From JBBATK01 sp044228685 (GTDB taxonomy: Bacteria; Bacteroidota; Ignavibacteria; Kapaibacteriales; NICIL-2): a DNA stretch of 64,000 nt. Positions within the stretch are counted from its first letter, which is position 1, and each line of letters starts with the position of its first letter. This document shows, piece after piece, positions 27,229 to 36,081 of this stretch. The translations under genes and the position numbers were made by a program. Below the pieces are notes generated by a model. The model did no database searches. It was not told the origin of the DNA and worked only from the letters and a program-made list of their open reading frames with translations. Location: contig JBGAUL010000018.1 in the NCBI GenBank assembly GCA_044228685.1, positions 1 to 64,000 on the forward strand, in the 5' to 3' direction.

Positions 27229-30200
27229 ATGACCATTTCTGAACTGAGTCTCCGTCGACCGGTACTAACGGTCGTCATGAGTATCGTCATCGTTCTCTTC
27301 GGCGCGATCGGCTACACCTTTCTCGGCGTTCGAGAATATCCGGCAATTGATCCGCCGATTATCACAGTACGCACTCAATACACCGGAGCAAGTGCCGAGA
27401 TTATTGAATCGCAAATCACCGAGCCACTCGAAAAATCTGTCAACGGAATTGAGGGTATTAGAACAATCACTTCGAACTCCACCCTCGGCTCATCGAGCAT
27501 CACAGTTGAGTTCAACCTGCGAACGAATCTCGAACAGGCAGCCAACGACGTACGCGACAAAGTTTCGCAAGCAGTGCGTAATCTTCCGCAGGATATTGAT
27601 GCACCACCGGTTGTGACGAAATCGGACGCGAATTCTGAACCTATCATCATTCTTCCGGTGCAAAGTTCGACGCGCAATATTCTGCAGTTGAGCGACTACG
27701 CGGAGAATGTGCTGCAGGAAAAACTACAGACCATTCCGGGTGTGAGTCAGATTGTGATTTTCGGCAACAAGCGCTATGCGATGCGCCTGTGGATACGTCC
27801 TGAGAAGCTGGCCTCCTATGGTCTTACTGTTGACGATGTGCAGAAAGCGCTGGATCATGAAAACGTCGAGCTTCCAGGTGGAAAAATTCGCGGCGACAAC
27901 ACCGAGATGAGTATCGTCAATTATGGTCGCCTTAAAACAGAAGAAGAATTCAACAATCTCATTCTCAAACAGAACGGGAGCTCAACCGTACGATTCCGAG
28001 ATGTAGGGGAGGCTGTATTGGGACCCGAGGTCGAAGAAACCACTGCCAAGAAAAACAACGTCGACATCGTTGCCTTAGGTGTTGTTCCGCAGCCGGGTGC
28101 GAATCACGTTGAAATAGCAAGAGAGTTCTACAAGCGACTAGATCAGATGAAAAAGGATGTCCCTCAAGACATCACGCTTGAAGTCGCGATTGATAAATCG
28201 CGTTTTGTTCGACGAGCAATTACCGAAGTGAGCGAGACGCTGATCGTTTCCATCGGACTCGTAGTACTCATCGTGTATTTCTTCTTCCGAGATTGGATCA
28301 TCGCCTTTCGTCCACTCATCGACATCCCCATCTCCCTCATCGGCACCTTCTTCATCATGTATGTGATGAATTTCTCCGTCAATGTATTGACTCTGCTAGG
28401 AATTGTACTAGCGACGGGATTGGTGGTGGATGACGGTATCGTAGTAACAGAGAACATCTTCAAGAAGATGGAATCCGGTATGTCGAAGATGCAGGCTGCA
28501 CGCGAGGGAACGAACGAAATCTTCTTCGCAGTCATCTCGACGTCGATTACGCTAGCCATCGTATTTCTTCCCGTTGTCTTTCTCCAGGGCTTTGTCGGCT
28601 CCCTCTTCCGAGAGTTTGGAATTGTGGTTGCCGGCGCTGTATTGATTTCGGCCTTTGTTTCACTGACGATTACGCCGGTGTTGAACGTCAAGCTCTCACG
28701 TGATATTCACAAGCAGACACGATTTTATCTCTTTACTGAGCCCTTCTTCCGCTGGATGGACAATACCTACCGCGCCACGCTCGAGACAATCATGAATGCG
28801 CGATGGATTGCCGTCAGCATCGTCGTTGTGTGTTTGGTATCCATCGTTCTCGTCGGCTCATCGCTGCAGAGCGAGTTGGCTCCTCTTGAAGATCGCGGTA
28901 TCGTCCGTGCTCCCATGACTGCGCCTGAAGGTACTGACTTCGATGCCATGGAAAAGATAAACATGAACATTGCGAACGCCTACCACGACTCGCTTGATAA
29001 GGACATTACCATGACCTTCCAAGTTGTGGCTTCGCAGTTCCAGAATGGTTCGACGAATAGCGGTACCTGTAATGCCGTGCTGAAGGAAGCAAAGGATCGT
29101 CCGCATACGCAGGCACAAATCGCACAAATCATGGCGAGAATTCTCAAGCGACATCCGGAAGTGCGATCGATCCCTGTGCAGGAACAAACGATCTCGGTTG
29201 GTTTTGCAGCCGCGTCTCAGCTTCCGGTTCAATTCGTTGTGCAGAATCTTAACTTCGAGAAACTCAAAGAGTACTTGCCGAAGTTTATGGATGAAGCATC
29301 GAAGAGTCCGGTGTTTCAAGGTGTAGACATCAACCTGAAATTCAACAAACCTGAACTACGCATCTCAATTGACCGCATGAAGGCGGCGCAGCTTGGTGTT
29401 TCGATGCAAAATGTGGCAACGACACTGCAGTCAGCGTACAGCGGACGTCGCTTTGGCTACTTCTTGCTCAACGGTAAGCAGTACCAAGTGATCGGTCAGG
29501 TTGATCGAGCAGAACGAGACCGTCCTGTCGACATCGCCTCGCTCTACGTCCGATCCAACAGTGGCGAACTTATTCAGCTCGACAATCTCTTGAACATTGT
29601 GGAGTCCAGTAATCCTCCTCAGCTCTTCCACTTCAATCGATACAAGTCCGCGACTGTTAGCGCAGGCTTGGCGCCCGGAAAGACGGTTGGTGACGGCGTA
29701 GCTGAGATGCAAGCAATCGCCAAGCGCGTTTTAGATGATTCATTTACAACAGCTCTCAGTGGCGCATCTCGCGACTTCGCGGAATCCGGTTCGAATACAT
29801 CCTTTGCATTCGTGCTTGCCCTTGTCTTGATCTACCTCGTTCTGGCTGCGCAGTTCGAAAGCTTCCGCGATCCGTTGATCATTATGCTCACAGTACCACT
29901 TGCCTTGGCGGGAGCTGTGATTTCATTGAAGATTTTCAATCAAACGCTCAACATCTTTTCCGAGATCGGAATTATCATGTTGATTGGCTTGGTGACGAAG
30001 AACGGGATTCTGATAGTGGAGTTTGCTAATCAAAAACGAGAGGCAGGAGCTGATATTCGCGAAGCGGTAGTGACTGCATCGGCTGCACGTTTACGTCCGA
30101 TTCTGATGACAACACTGGCGATGATTTTAGGTGCATTACCGATTGCCCTAGCGCTCGGTGCCGGTGCACAGAGTCGTGTGCCGCTGGGTATTGTGGTTGT

Positions 30201-30294
30201 AGGCGGACTCTTCTTCGCGCTCTTCTTGACCCTCGTCGTTATCCCGGCTATGTACAGCTTCATTACCCGCAAACACTTGAAGAAGGTCGAGTAA
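27229..30294 (+). CDS. RND efflux pump, HAE1 (AcrB-like) family
   Basis: A 1021-residue proton-driven inner-membrane transporter with the classical two-fold repeat: a helix at the N-terminus (about 9-29), a large periplasmic loop, six helices (about 335-530), a second helix and loop, and six more helices (about 860-1010). The proton-relay residues are intact: the pair of aspartates in GLVVDDGIVVTEN (about 400) and the lysine in GLVTKNGILIVEFANQ (about 924). The length is normal for HAE1 pumps. It works as a trimer with the adaptor upstream and the TolC protein downstream, the three genes being 6 and 4 bases apart. The family exports drugs, detergents and other amphiphiles. Confidence 0.96.
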   Translation: MTISELSLRRPVLTVVMSIVIVLFGAIGYTFLGVREYPAIDPPIITVRTQYTGASAEIIESQITEPLEKSVNGIEGIRTITSNSTLGSSSITVEFNLRTNLEQAANDVRDKVSQAVRNLPQDIDAPPVVTKSDANSEPIIILPVQSSTRNILQLSDYAENVLQEKLQTIPGVSQIVIFGNKRYAMRLWIRPEKLASYGLTVDDVQKALDHENVELPGGKIRGDNTEMSIVNYGRLKTEEEFNNLILKQNGSSTVRFRDVGEAVLGPEVEETTAKKNNVDIVALGVVPQPGANHVEIAREFYKRLDQMKKDVPQDITLEVAIDKSRFVRRAITEVSETLIVSIGLVVLIVYFFFRDWIIAFRPLIDIPISLIGTFFIMYVMNFSVNVLTLLGIVLATGLVVDDGIVVTENIFKKMESGMSKMQAAREGTNEIFFAVISTSITLAIVFLPVVFLQGFVGSLFREFGIVVAGAVLISAFVSLTITPVLNVKLSRDIHKQTRFYLFTEPFFRWMDNTYRATLETIMNARWIAVSIVVVCLVSIVLVGSSLQSELAPLEDRGIVRAPMTAPEGTDFDAMEKINMNIANAYHDSLDKDITMTFQVVASQFQNGSTNSGTCNAVLKEAKDRPHTQAQIAQIMARILKRHPEVRSIPVQEQTISVGFAAASQLPVQFVVQNLNFEKLKEYLPKFMDEASKSPVFQGVDINLKFNKPELRISIDRMKAAQLGVSMQNVATTLQSAYSGRRFGYFLLNGKQYQVIGQVDRAERDRPVDIASLYVRSNSGELIQLDNLLNIVESSNPPQLFHFNRYKSATVSAGLAPGKTVGDGVAEMQAIAKRVLDDSFTTALSGASRDFAESGSNTSFAFVLALVLIYLVLAAQFESFRDPLIIMLTVPLALAGAVISLKIFNQTLNIFSEIGIIMLIGLVTKNGILIVEFANQKREAGADIREAVVTASAARLRPILMTTLAMILGALPIALALGAGAQSRVPLGIVVVGGLFFALFLTLVVIPAMYSFITRKHLKKVE

Positions 30295-30298
30295 GATC

Positions 30299-31663
30299 AT
30301 GAATACGGATATTTCAATAACGAAATCAACTATGCTTCGAGTCGGACAAGTGACGCGATTGATGTTGCTGCTTTGTAGCTGCATTCTCACGCTGACAAAC
30401 ACTGAGATACATGCCCAAAGCACTTTAAGCGTTGAGCAAGCAGTTGAGCAAGCTCTCAAATCGAATTGGGATATTATCATCGCGCATTCAGATGCAGAGA
30501 TTGCTCATACAAATAATACATGGGCCACGTCCGGCGCGTATCCAACAGTGCAGGCGACGGCAAGTGGGAATGAATCGCAGGTAACCTTGGACCAGAAACT
30601 CTCAAGTGGACTAGAGACACACGTCGCAGGGGTATCACAATCCAGTCTGCAAGCTCTCGTCGCACTCAACTGGAAGATCTTCGACGGCATGAAGATGTTT
30701 GCCACGAAATCGAGATTGGAAGAGTTGGACAAGAGCGGCGAATTGCAGTTCCGTAATAAAGTCAGTCAGACCATCTACGACGTATCCATCGCCTACTACA
30801 ATCTCGTTCGCTATCACCAACAGCTGCGCGTGACAAACGAATTGTTGTCGGTCTTGCAAGAGCGTATGAAGCTTGCTGAGTTGCGATACAATAACGGTTC
30901 TAGTGCCAAGACGGATTACTTACAGGCGCAGATAGATTTCAACGACCAGCAGACTTCAGTACTCAGTTTGAAAAAGAGTATTCAGCAAGCAGAGTCGGTA
31001 CTGGCTCAACTCATGGGATCCGATCAATCGAATCATTGGGTTGTTAGTGATTCAATTCAGACATCGAATCAAATTCCTTTGTCAGAGATTGCTCAGCAAA
31101 GTCAGACCTCGAATTACGCGCTGCTGGTTGCTCAGCGCGACCTCAGCATCGCCCTTGCTCAGCGCCGAGAAATCTACTCCCAAGGTTTGCCAAGCTTGAG
31201 TATCAATGGTGGGTTTTCCTATAGTCGCAGTAGCAATAGCGCGGGCTTCTCACTGTTGAATCAAAGCACCGGACCAATAGTGGGCTTTGGTTTGAGCGTT
31301 CCCCTCTTCAATGGCATGCAAACCCAAACGCAACTGGATGTGCAGGATATTGTTATTCGCAAGAGCGAGCAACAACTATCGTTGCTCAAGACAAAGGTTC
31401 GTCTTGCTTACGAAAGCGCGCTTGCCGACTACAACAGCGCACAGTCAATACTCAGCATCCAACGATCCAACCTTGATCTTGCGCGCGAGAACAGCAGCAT
31501 CGCCATGGAACGTTTCCGTAAGGAATCAATAACCTCAGTGGAACTTCATCAAATACAACTGAGCGTTCTACAAGAAGCAACGAATCTTCTTAATACGCAG
31601 TGGACTGCAAAGGCAGCGGAACTGCAGCTGCTACTATTGGCTGGACGCCTCAATACGCCTTAA
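30299..31663 (+). CDS. TolC-family outer-membrane efflux protein
   Basis: A 454-residue outer-membrane channel. A signal peptide (MLLLCSCILTLTNTEIHAQ, about 20-40) precedes two OEP repeats with long helices (STLSVEQAVEQALKSNWDIIIA near residue 41; ISYYNLVRYHQQLRV; GLPSLSINGGFSYS at about 300; the second repeat to the C-terminus). OEP domains trimerise into a barrel plus periplasmic helical tunnel. The start is four bases after the RND pump stop, so it is part of the tripartite operon. It ends 35 bases from the stop of the convergent LolD-like ATPase gene, with no evident terminator in between. Confidence 0.93.
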   Translation: MNTDISITKSTMLRVGQVTRLMLLLCSCILTLTNTEIHAQSTLSVEQAVEQALKSNWDIIIAHSDAEIAHTNNTWATSGAYPTVQATASGNESQVTLDQKLSSGLETHVAGVSQSSLQALVALNWKIFDGMKMFATKSRLEELDKSGELQFRNKVSQTIYDVSIAYYNLVRYHQQLRVTNELLSVLQERMKLAELRYNNGSSAKTDYLQAQIDFNDQQTSVLSLKKSIQQAESVLAQLMGSDQSNHWVVSDSIQTSNQIPLSEIAQQSQTSNYALLVAQRDLSIALAQRREIYSQGLPSLSINGGFSYSRSSNSAGFSLLNQSTGPIVGFGLSVPLFNGMQTQTQLDVQDIVIRKSEQQLSLLKTKVRLAYESALADYNSAQSILSIQRSNLDLARENSSIAMERFRKESITSVELHQIQLSVLQEATNLLNTQWTAKAAELQLLLLAGRLNTP

Positions 31664-31698
31664 GCTTGGATTGTTTCTTTGCTGGAGGGCGCACGCTC

Positions 31699-32418
31699 TC
31701 AATTGTCATGATGCACAATGCGTCCATCAGACATTTCGACGACGCGATCGGTGCGCGACGCAAACTCACGATCGTGCGTGACGATGATGATGCTCTGTCC
31801 TTGTGTCTGCTTGAGTTCCTGCAGACAATCAAACACAATTCTCGAATTCTCCGAATCCAGATTGCCCGTTGGTTCATCGCCGATAATCAAAGTCGGATCG
31901 TTTATCAACGCGCGCGCTATGGATGCGCGTTGTTGTTGTCCCCCACTCAAACTCTTAGCCGCTTTCAAAGCCTGATCCTCAATTCCCATGATGCGCAGTT
32001 TATCGTAGGCAGAAGCTTCGATTTCGGCTTTCGATCTCTGACCGAGCTTCAGAGCCGGCACCATGACGTTTTGCAAGACGGTGAACTCAGGCAAGAGAAA
32101 ATGAAATTGAAAGATGAAGCCGATGTGTGCGTTGCGGAATTGAGAGAGTTGGTTTTGCGTTTGACCGCTGAGTAGTTCCCCATTGACTCGCAACTCACCT
32201 TGGTAGTCGGTGTCCATGGTTGACAGGACGTAGAGCAAGGTCGATTTACCACATCCTGACTTTCCGACGATGCTCACGAATTCTTGTCGCGCGACGGAAA
32301 AGCTAATGTCATCCAAGACCTTAAACTCAACCGGATCATGAAAGTACTTCACGATGTGCAGTGCTTCTAAGCAGGGTTGTTCGTTTTGACTCGATGTGCT
32401 TGGCTTCGGCGTCATCAT
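31699..32418 (-). CDS. ABC transporter ATPase (LolD/MacB-type)
   Basis: A 239-residue nucleotide-binding subunit. Walker A GKSGCGKST (about 52-60), Q-loop FIFQFHFLLPEFTV, signature LSGGQQQRASIARAL, Walker B LIIGDEPTGNLD and H-loop IIIVTHDREFA are all intact. The GNLDSENS segment after Walker B is usual in the LolD/MacB/FtsE group that drives mechanotransmitting FtsX-type permeases. It overlaps the permease gene upstream as TAATG, so subunits are made together. With the permease and the adaptor at 34809-35909 it forms a MacAB-like system. Confidence 0.94.
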   Translation of the reverse strand: MMTPKPSTSSQNEQPCLEALHIVKYFHDPVEFKVLDDISFSVARQEFVSIVGKSGCGKSTLLYVLSTMDTDYQGELRVNGELLSGQTQNQLSQFRNAHIGFIFQFHFLLPEFTVLQNVMVPALKLGQRSKAEIEASAYDKLRIMGIEDQALKAAKSLSGGQQQRASIARALINDPTLIIGDEPTGNLDSENSRIVFDCLQELKQTQGQSIIIVTHDREFASRTDRVVEMSDGRIVHHDN

Positions 32419-33668
32419 TATCCTCGAATAATGACAACTGGATCAACACCTGCTGCTCGACGTGACGGAAAGTACCCGGCAACGCCTGAGGAAATCAACG
32501 CGAATATTATTCCGACCACGTAGTAGATAGGATCAAAGTTGACAGGCATGTGATCCATTCCGGGTAAGAAGCTGTTGTGATAGGGAATGCTCACGATAAT
32601 GAGCGACAATCCCAAACCAAAAAGCAATCCGGAAATACCACCGATAATTCCAAGTGCTAATGCTTGTCCTATGAAGATGCGCTGGATGTCGCCTCGCTCG
32701 AAACCAATTGCTTTGAGAATCGCAATGTCTTTCATCTTTTCGTACATCATCATAGTCATGATGTTGTAGATACCAAAACCAGCAACGACAAGCATCGCGA
32801 CGCTGACCATATAGGTCACGAAAGCACGGATTGTGATTGACACGAGAATGGACGCGTTAGCTGTTTCCCAATCATCTGCAGTGTAGCCGAATTGGCGATG
32901 CAATTCTGCCGCGTAGAACTTCGCTTCTTCGAGATTGTTCAGCTTGATGTTGATATCTGTGATGTAAAGCTGATCGCGCTTCAACATCTTCTGCACTGTC
33001 TTGGTTGTTGCGTAGCAATTCGAATTGTCGACGAGTGCTATGCCAAGACGAAAGATACCGGCAACAGTAAGAACGAGTTTGGTTCCACTGGCAAGTGTTA
33101 CCGTTACATGATCGTTGACGTTGATATGCAGCTTGTCAGCCAAACCGCCTCCCATCATGATCCCGTTGTCTGTAGCCAGCACTCGTTCGAGCGTACCGGC
33201 CGTCATCTTAGAGCGAAGATTATAGAGCTTATCCTCTTCGAGAAGATCCACACCATAAACAGCACCCGGTATTTCACTGACGCCGTAGTTGTAGTAGAGC
33301 TGTGTCGTGACTCGTGGCGAAACACCATACACACGCGGATCGCGCTTGATGATATTCAGCATCTGCATTCCGTCTTTCAGATTACGCGCTTTGTCACGTG
33401 GCTTTGGATGATAGACCGTCACTATCGCCGAGTCAGAATGAAAAACACGCTCGGCTATTTGGATGGAGTCTATGTTGAGATCGTTGTAAATGCGAACGTG
33501 TGGCGTCGCGCTCAGCATGAGGTCATTCACAAGCTTGTCTGCACCGGTCATGAAACTGACCATGGCGATGTAGAGACCAATGCCAAGAGTCACACCGAGG
33601 GCCGCGACGACAGTCTGTCGCTTGCGTGACAGTAAGTGGGTACGAATAATTTGACCAATGACGCCCAC
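32418..33668 (-). CDS. FtsX/MacB-type ABC permease
   Basis: A permease of about 416 residues with the four-helix FtsX architecture: one helix near the N-terminus (TVVAALGVTLGIGLYIAMVSF), a large MacB-type periplasmic domain (about 50-270) and three helices in the C-terminal third (FVTYMVSVAMLVVAGFGIYNIM; ALGIIGGISGLLFGLGLSLII; DPIYYVVGIIFALISSGVAGYF). The short loop IAILKAIGFERGDIQRIFI is the coupling helix that contacts the ATPase. The start is uncertain: I prefer the GTG at 33668 (GGATCGG-like ribosome binding site); the frame is open to a TTG at 33716 with an odd His-rich extension. Members extract lipoproteins or drive tripartite export of macrolides, peptides or siderophores from the periplasm. 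Confidence 0.85.
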   Translation of the reverse strand: MGVIGQIIRTHLLSRKRQTVVAALGVTLGIGLYIAMVSFMTGADKLVNDLMLSATPHVRIYNDLNIDSIQIAERVFHSDSAIVTVYHPKPRDKARNLKDGMQMLNIIKRDPRVYGVSPRVTTQLYYNYGVSEIPGAVYGVDLLEEDKLYNLRSKMTAGTLERVLATDNGIMMGGGLADKLHINVNDHVTVTLASGTKLVLTVAGIFRLGIALVDNSNCYATTKTVQKMLKRDQLYITDINIKLNNLEEAKFYAAELHRQFGYTADDWETANASILVSITIRAFVTYMVSVAMLVVAGFGIYNIMTMMMYEKMKDIAILKAIGFERGDIQRIFIGQALALGIIGGISGLLFGLGLSLIIVSIPYHNSFLPGMDHMPVNFDPIYYVVGIIFALISSGVAGYFPSRRAAGVDPVVIIRG

Positions 33669-33793
33669 TATTAATCCGATCCGGTGGTGATCTTGACGAT
33701 GACGGTGGTGTAGCAACCCACCGTCATCATCACACTGTTTTACTCTAACAGCACTTCATAGAAGCACTGCCAACACTCGTTGCAGCTCTAGGC

Positions 33794-34744
33794 CTAGCGA
33801 TAATATCTCTTTAGCATCGCGGTCTCATCTTTCATGCGTTGACAGAGAAGCAATGTGTTTGAGTAGAGATCTTCGCCGGGTGCGATATCGATGGCTTTGC
33901 GGAAGTTCCGCTCAGCTGTCTCATAATTTCCAATTGCCATACACGCACAAGCATAGTCATAGAGAGCCTTATGCAAGAGCTCATGTCCTGGATGCTTAAG
34001 TATAGCTTTGTTGTACTGATTAGCTGCTTCTTGCCACAGAGATTTTTTAGCGAGATCATTACCGGCTTCAAGTTCCGGCAGATCGGAGTCCTGTAGCAGT
34101 CTAATGGTTGTCATCTCAGTTCTCGACATAAAGCTCTGGACCAGACGATCAGATATCTCATCAATCAACGATCGTTCCAGAACGGGAACGGCAATAGAAC
34201 CTGGCTTGGAGTTAAGAGCGCTATTCGTAGCGCTTCTCTCAAGGTCGTAGGTCGTCGACCAAATGATTGCGTTTTGCGAGAGATCGCGCAAACGCAATTG
34301 CGTAGAGAAACGCAGCTTGCCGTTGACGTCATGTTGATGCACGACACTGTCTTTGACAACCGTATCACGCTTCCCATCAGCCGTGCGCACTTTGCGTTCA
34401 ACCAATTGCTGAGTGTGCGTGCTGCGCTCGCTGTAATCATTGGTCGCAACTGCACCACTCAACACGACGGTACTATTGCTCTCGTTCGAAAAACTCTTGG
34501 TGTCGCTGACTGCATCGAAGAGTCTGGAGGCAAGCAACTTCTCAAGAATTGCATTGCGAACGGCAGCGCCATCGTTTCGATTGTAGGATGAGCTCTCGAT
34601 GGGATCAACGACGATGCGTTTATAGGAGCTGACGTTGACCTCTGGCGGACGCTGTACCGGGATTTGAACATTCACCGAGCTCACGCATGAAGACAGAATC
34701 ACTGACGAAGCAAGGAGAAGGACTGAGAGTAATCGTGTAACCAT
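33794..34744 (-). CDS. Predicted lipoprotein with C-terminal TPR-like repeats
   Basis: A protein of about 316 residues. The start at 34744 gives the lipoprotein signal MVTRLLSVLLLASSVILSSC (lipid-accepting C20) and has an AGAAG-type ribosome binding site; the frame is open ten codons further to an ATG at 34774. The first part (about 25-180) resembles domains of predicted outer-membrane lipoproteins that use the pattern YKRIVVDPIESS and VVLSGAVATNDYSE. The last 100 residues form TPR-like helices (LWQEAANQYNKAILKHPGHELLHKALYDYACA; NYETAERNFRKAIDIAPG). It lies between the adaptor and permease genes of the MacAB-like system on the same strand, so it may be an accessory part of that exporter. The role is inference. 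Confidence 0.75.
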   Translation of the reverse strand: MVTRLLSVLLLASSVILSSCVSSVNVQIPVQRPPEVNVSSYKRIVVDPIESSSYNRNDGAAVRNAILEKLLASRLFDAVSDTKSFSNESNSTVVLSGAVATNDYSERSTHTQQLVERKVRTADGKRDTVVKDSVVHQHDVNGKLRFSTQLRLRDLSQNAIIWSTTYDLERSATNSALNSKPGSIAVPVLERSLIDEISDRLVQSFMSRTEMTTIRLLQDSDLPELEAGNDLAKKSLWQEAANQYNKAILKHPGHELLHKALYDYACACMAIGNYETAERNFRKAIDIAPGEDLYSNTLLLCQRMKDETAMLKRYYR

Positions 34745-34808
34745 AGCTTTCTTCTTAAAGTAAAAGTGCATCATTACGACACGTCAAAACGCGAATGGGT
34801 TTAGTGGC

Positions 34809-35909
34809 TTACTTACGGCGCACGATTTGAGCTCCTTCGCTCAACCCCGACACAATCTCAACATACTCCAAATTGCTAATACCGACTTGAACATCAACCG
34901 TCTTGATAGAGCTTCCCTCTTTCACAAACACTTGGTTGTTGCTTTGTAAACAGGAACGAGGGATAACCAAGGCACTCTGTTTTTGAGAGACTATAATATT
35001 AGCCTGTATCTGTGTGCCAACAAAGGGAACGGCCGGTGTTTGATCGCAGCGTGCATCCACTCTAAACGATTGCGTTTCATTTTCCAGTACCGGGAAAGTC
35101 TTGACCACTGTTGCACTAAATGTACTGTCGGGAAAAGCATCAACAGTGTACATGACTTTTTGACCGGGTTGAACGCGCACTACATCGGAAGCGTCAATGA
35201 CGAGACGCAAGAGAAAATCCTTGGCGTCTCCTATTAACGCGACCGGTTGTTGCGAATTAACGATTTCACCTTCTTCACGATATAGGGCGAACACTTTGCC
35301 ATCGCAACGACTTCGCACAGAAAAATTCTCGCTAGATGTGCGGGCAAGCTCAAGTTGTTTTTGAGCGAGCAGGACTTGATTGCGCAGCGATAGCTTTGTG
35401 TTTTCCAATCGACGTATCGCAGAATTCAACTGTGCACGCGATTGATCGAAGGTACTCTGGGCGCGGTCTAAATCTGATGTGGTCGCAGATCCACTGGCAT
35501 GCAAAGCTTTTATGCGCAAGAGATTGAGCGAGTCACCCATCAACTTTGCACGGGCAGCGTCGCAATTGGCAACGAGTTCGTCGATGGTTGATGAGTGAGG
35601 ATCTGCCAAAGACCGTGCGTATTGCAGTGCTTGTTGCGCACTTTGTACGCGTAAATCTGGATCGCGCGACTCTATCTGGAAAAGTTCTTGTCCTGCTGCG
35701 ACTGAATCTCCTTCGCGGAATCTCAGATTTCGCAGTATTCCGGTGGCATTCGCGTAGGCTTTATACTCGTTGAGGGGATGCATTGTACCGCTCGCATAGA
35801 CCGCCTCAACGATCTTTTTACGCTGAACGACGATACTTTCAGCGTTTTTTGAACAAGAGAAGAGAATGAGACCGATGCACAATGTGGTGATGCCGGCAAC
35901 TGTCTTCAT
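34809..35909 (-). CDS. HlyD/MacA-type periplasmic adaptor
   Basis: A 366-residue membrane fusion protein. A lipoprotein signal (MKTVAGITTLCIGLILFSC, C19) anchors it in the inner membrane. The lipoyl half-motifs (ATGILRNLRFREGDSVAAGQELFQIES near 53 and VRSRCDGKVFALYREEGEIVNSQQPVALIGD near 205), a long coiled coil between them (about 85-195) and beta-barrel and membrane-proximal domains at the C-terminus are visible. It is the first gene of a minus-strand operon with a lipoprotein, an FtsX-type permease and an ATPase, the layout of a MacAB-like tripartite exporter. No TolC gene is in this operon; the one at 30299-31663 could serve both systems. Confidence 0.9.
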   Translation of the reverse strand: MKTVAGITTLCIGLILFSCSKNAESIVVQRKKIVEAVYASGTMHPLNEYKAYANATGILRNLRFREGDSVAAGQELFQIESRDPDLRVQSAQQALQYARSLADPHSSTIDELVANCDAARAKLMGDSLNLLRIKALHASGSATTSDLDRAQSTFDQSRAQLNSAIRRLENTKLSLRNQVLLAQKQLELARTSSENFSVRSRCDGKVFALYREEGEIVNSQQPVALIGDAKDFLLRLVIDASDVVRVQPGQKVMYTVDAFPDSTFSATVVKTFPVLENETQSFRVDARCDQTPAVPFVGTQIQANIIVSQKQSALVIPRSCLQSNNQVFVKEGSSIKTVDVQVGISNLEYVEIVSGLSEGAQIVRRK

Positions 35910-35931
35910 GGTATTAAGAGATAATTGTCTG

Positions 35932-35939
35932 CAAAATTA
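35932..35939 (-). promoter_or_regulatory. Possible -7 promoter element of the MacAB-like operon (TAATTTTG)
   Basis: On the minus strand this reads TAATTTTG, a match to TAnnTTTG, about 22 bases before the adaptor ATG. The -33 TTTG is not apparent. Confidence 0.3.
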
Positions 35940-36081
35940 TGGAAAATCAATAGCCTATAAGCATGTATTCACCGGTAAGTGCCGCTATAAATCTTGCTCT
36001 GTCCATGCGCTCACCTCTTTGTAATTTGCATGACGGGACCTATTTCTTCATTGCTGATAATTACCTGATAAAGGGGAGCTC

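Noticed and set aside
28164..28691. Antisense frame of 175 codons within the RND pump gene
   Set aside because: Composition shadow (Met/Thr/Ser-rich) of a membrane-protein gene; no protein-like features.
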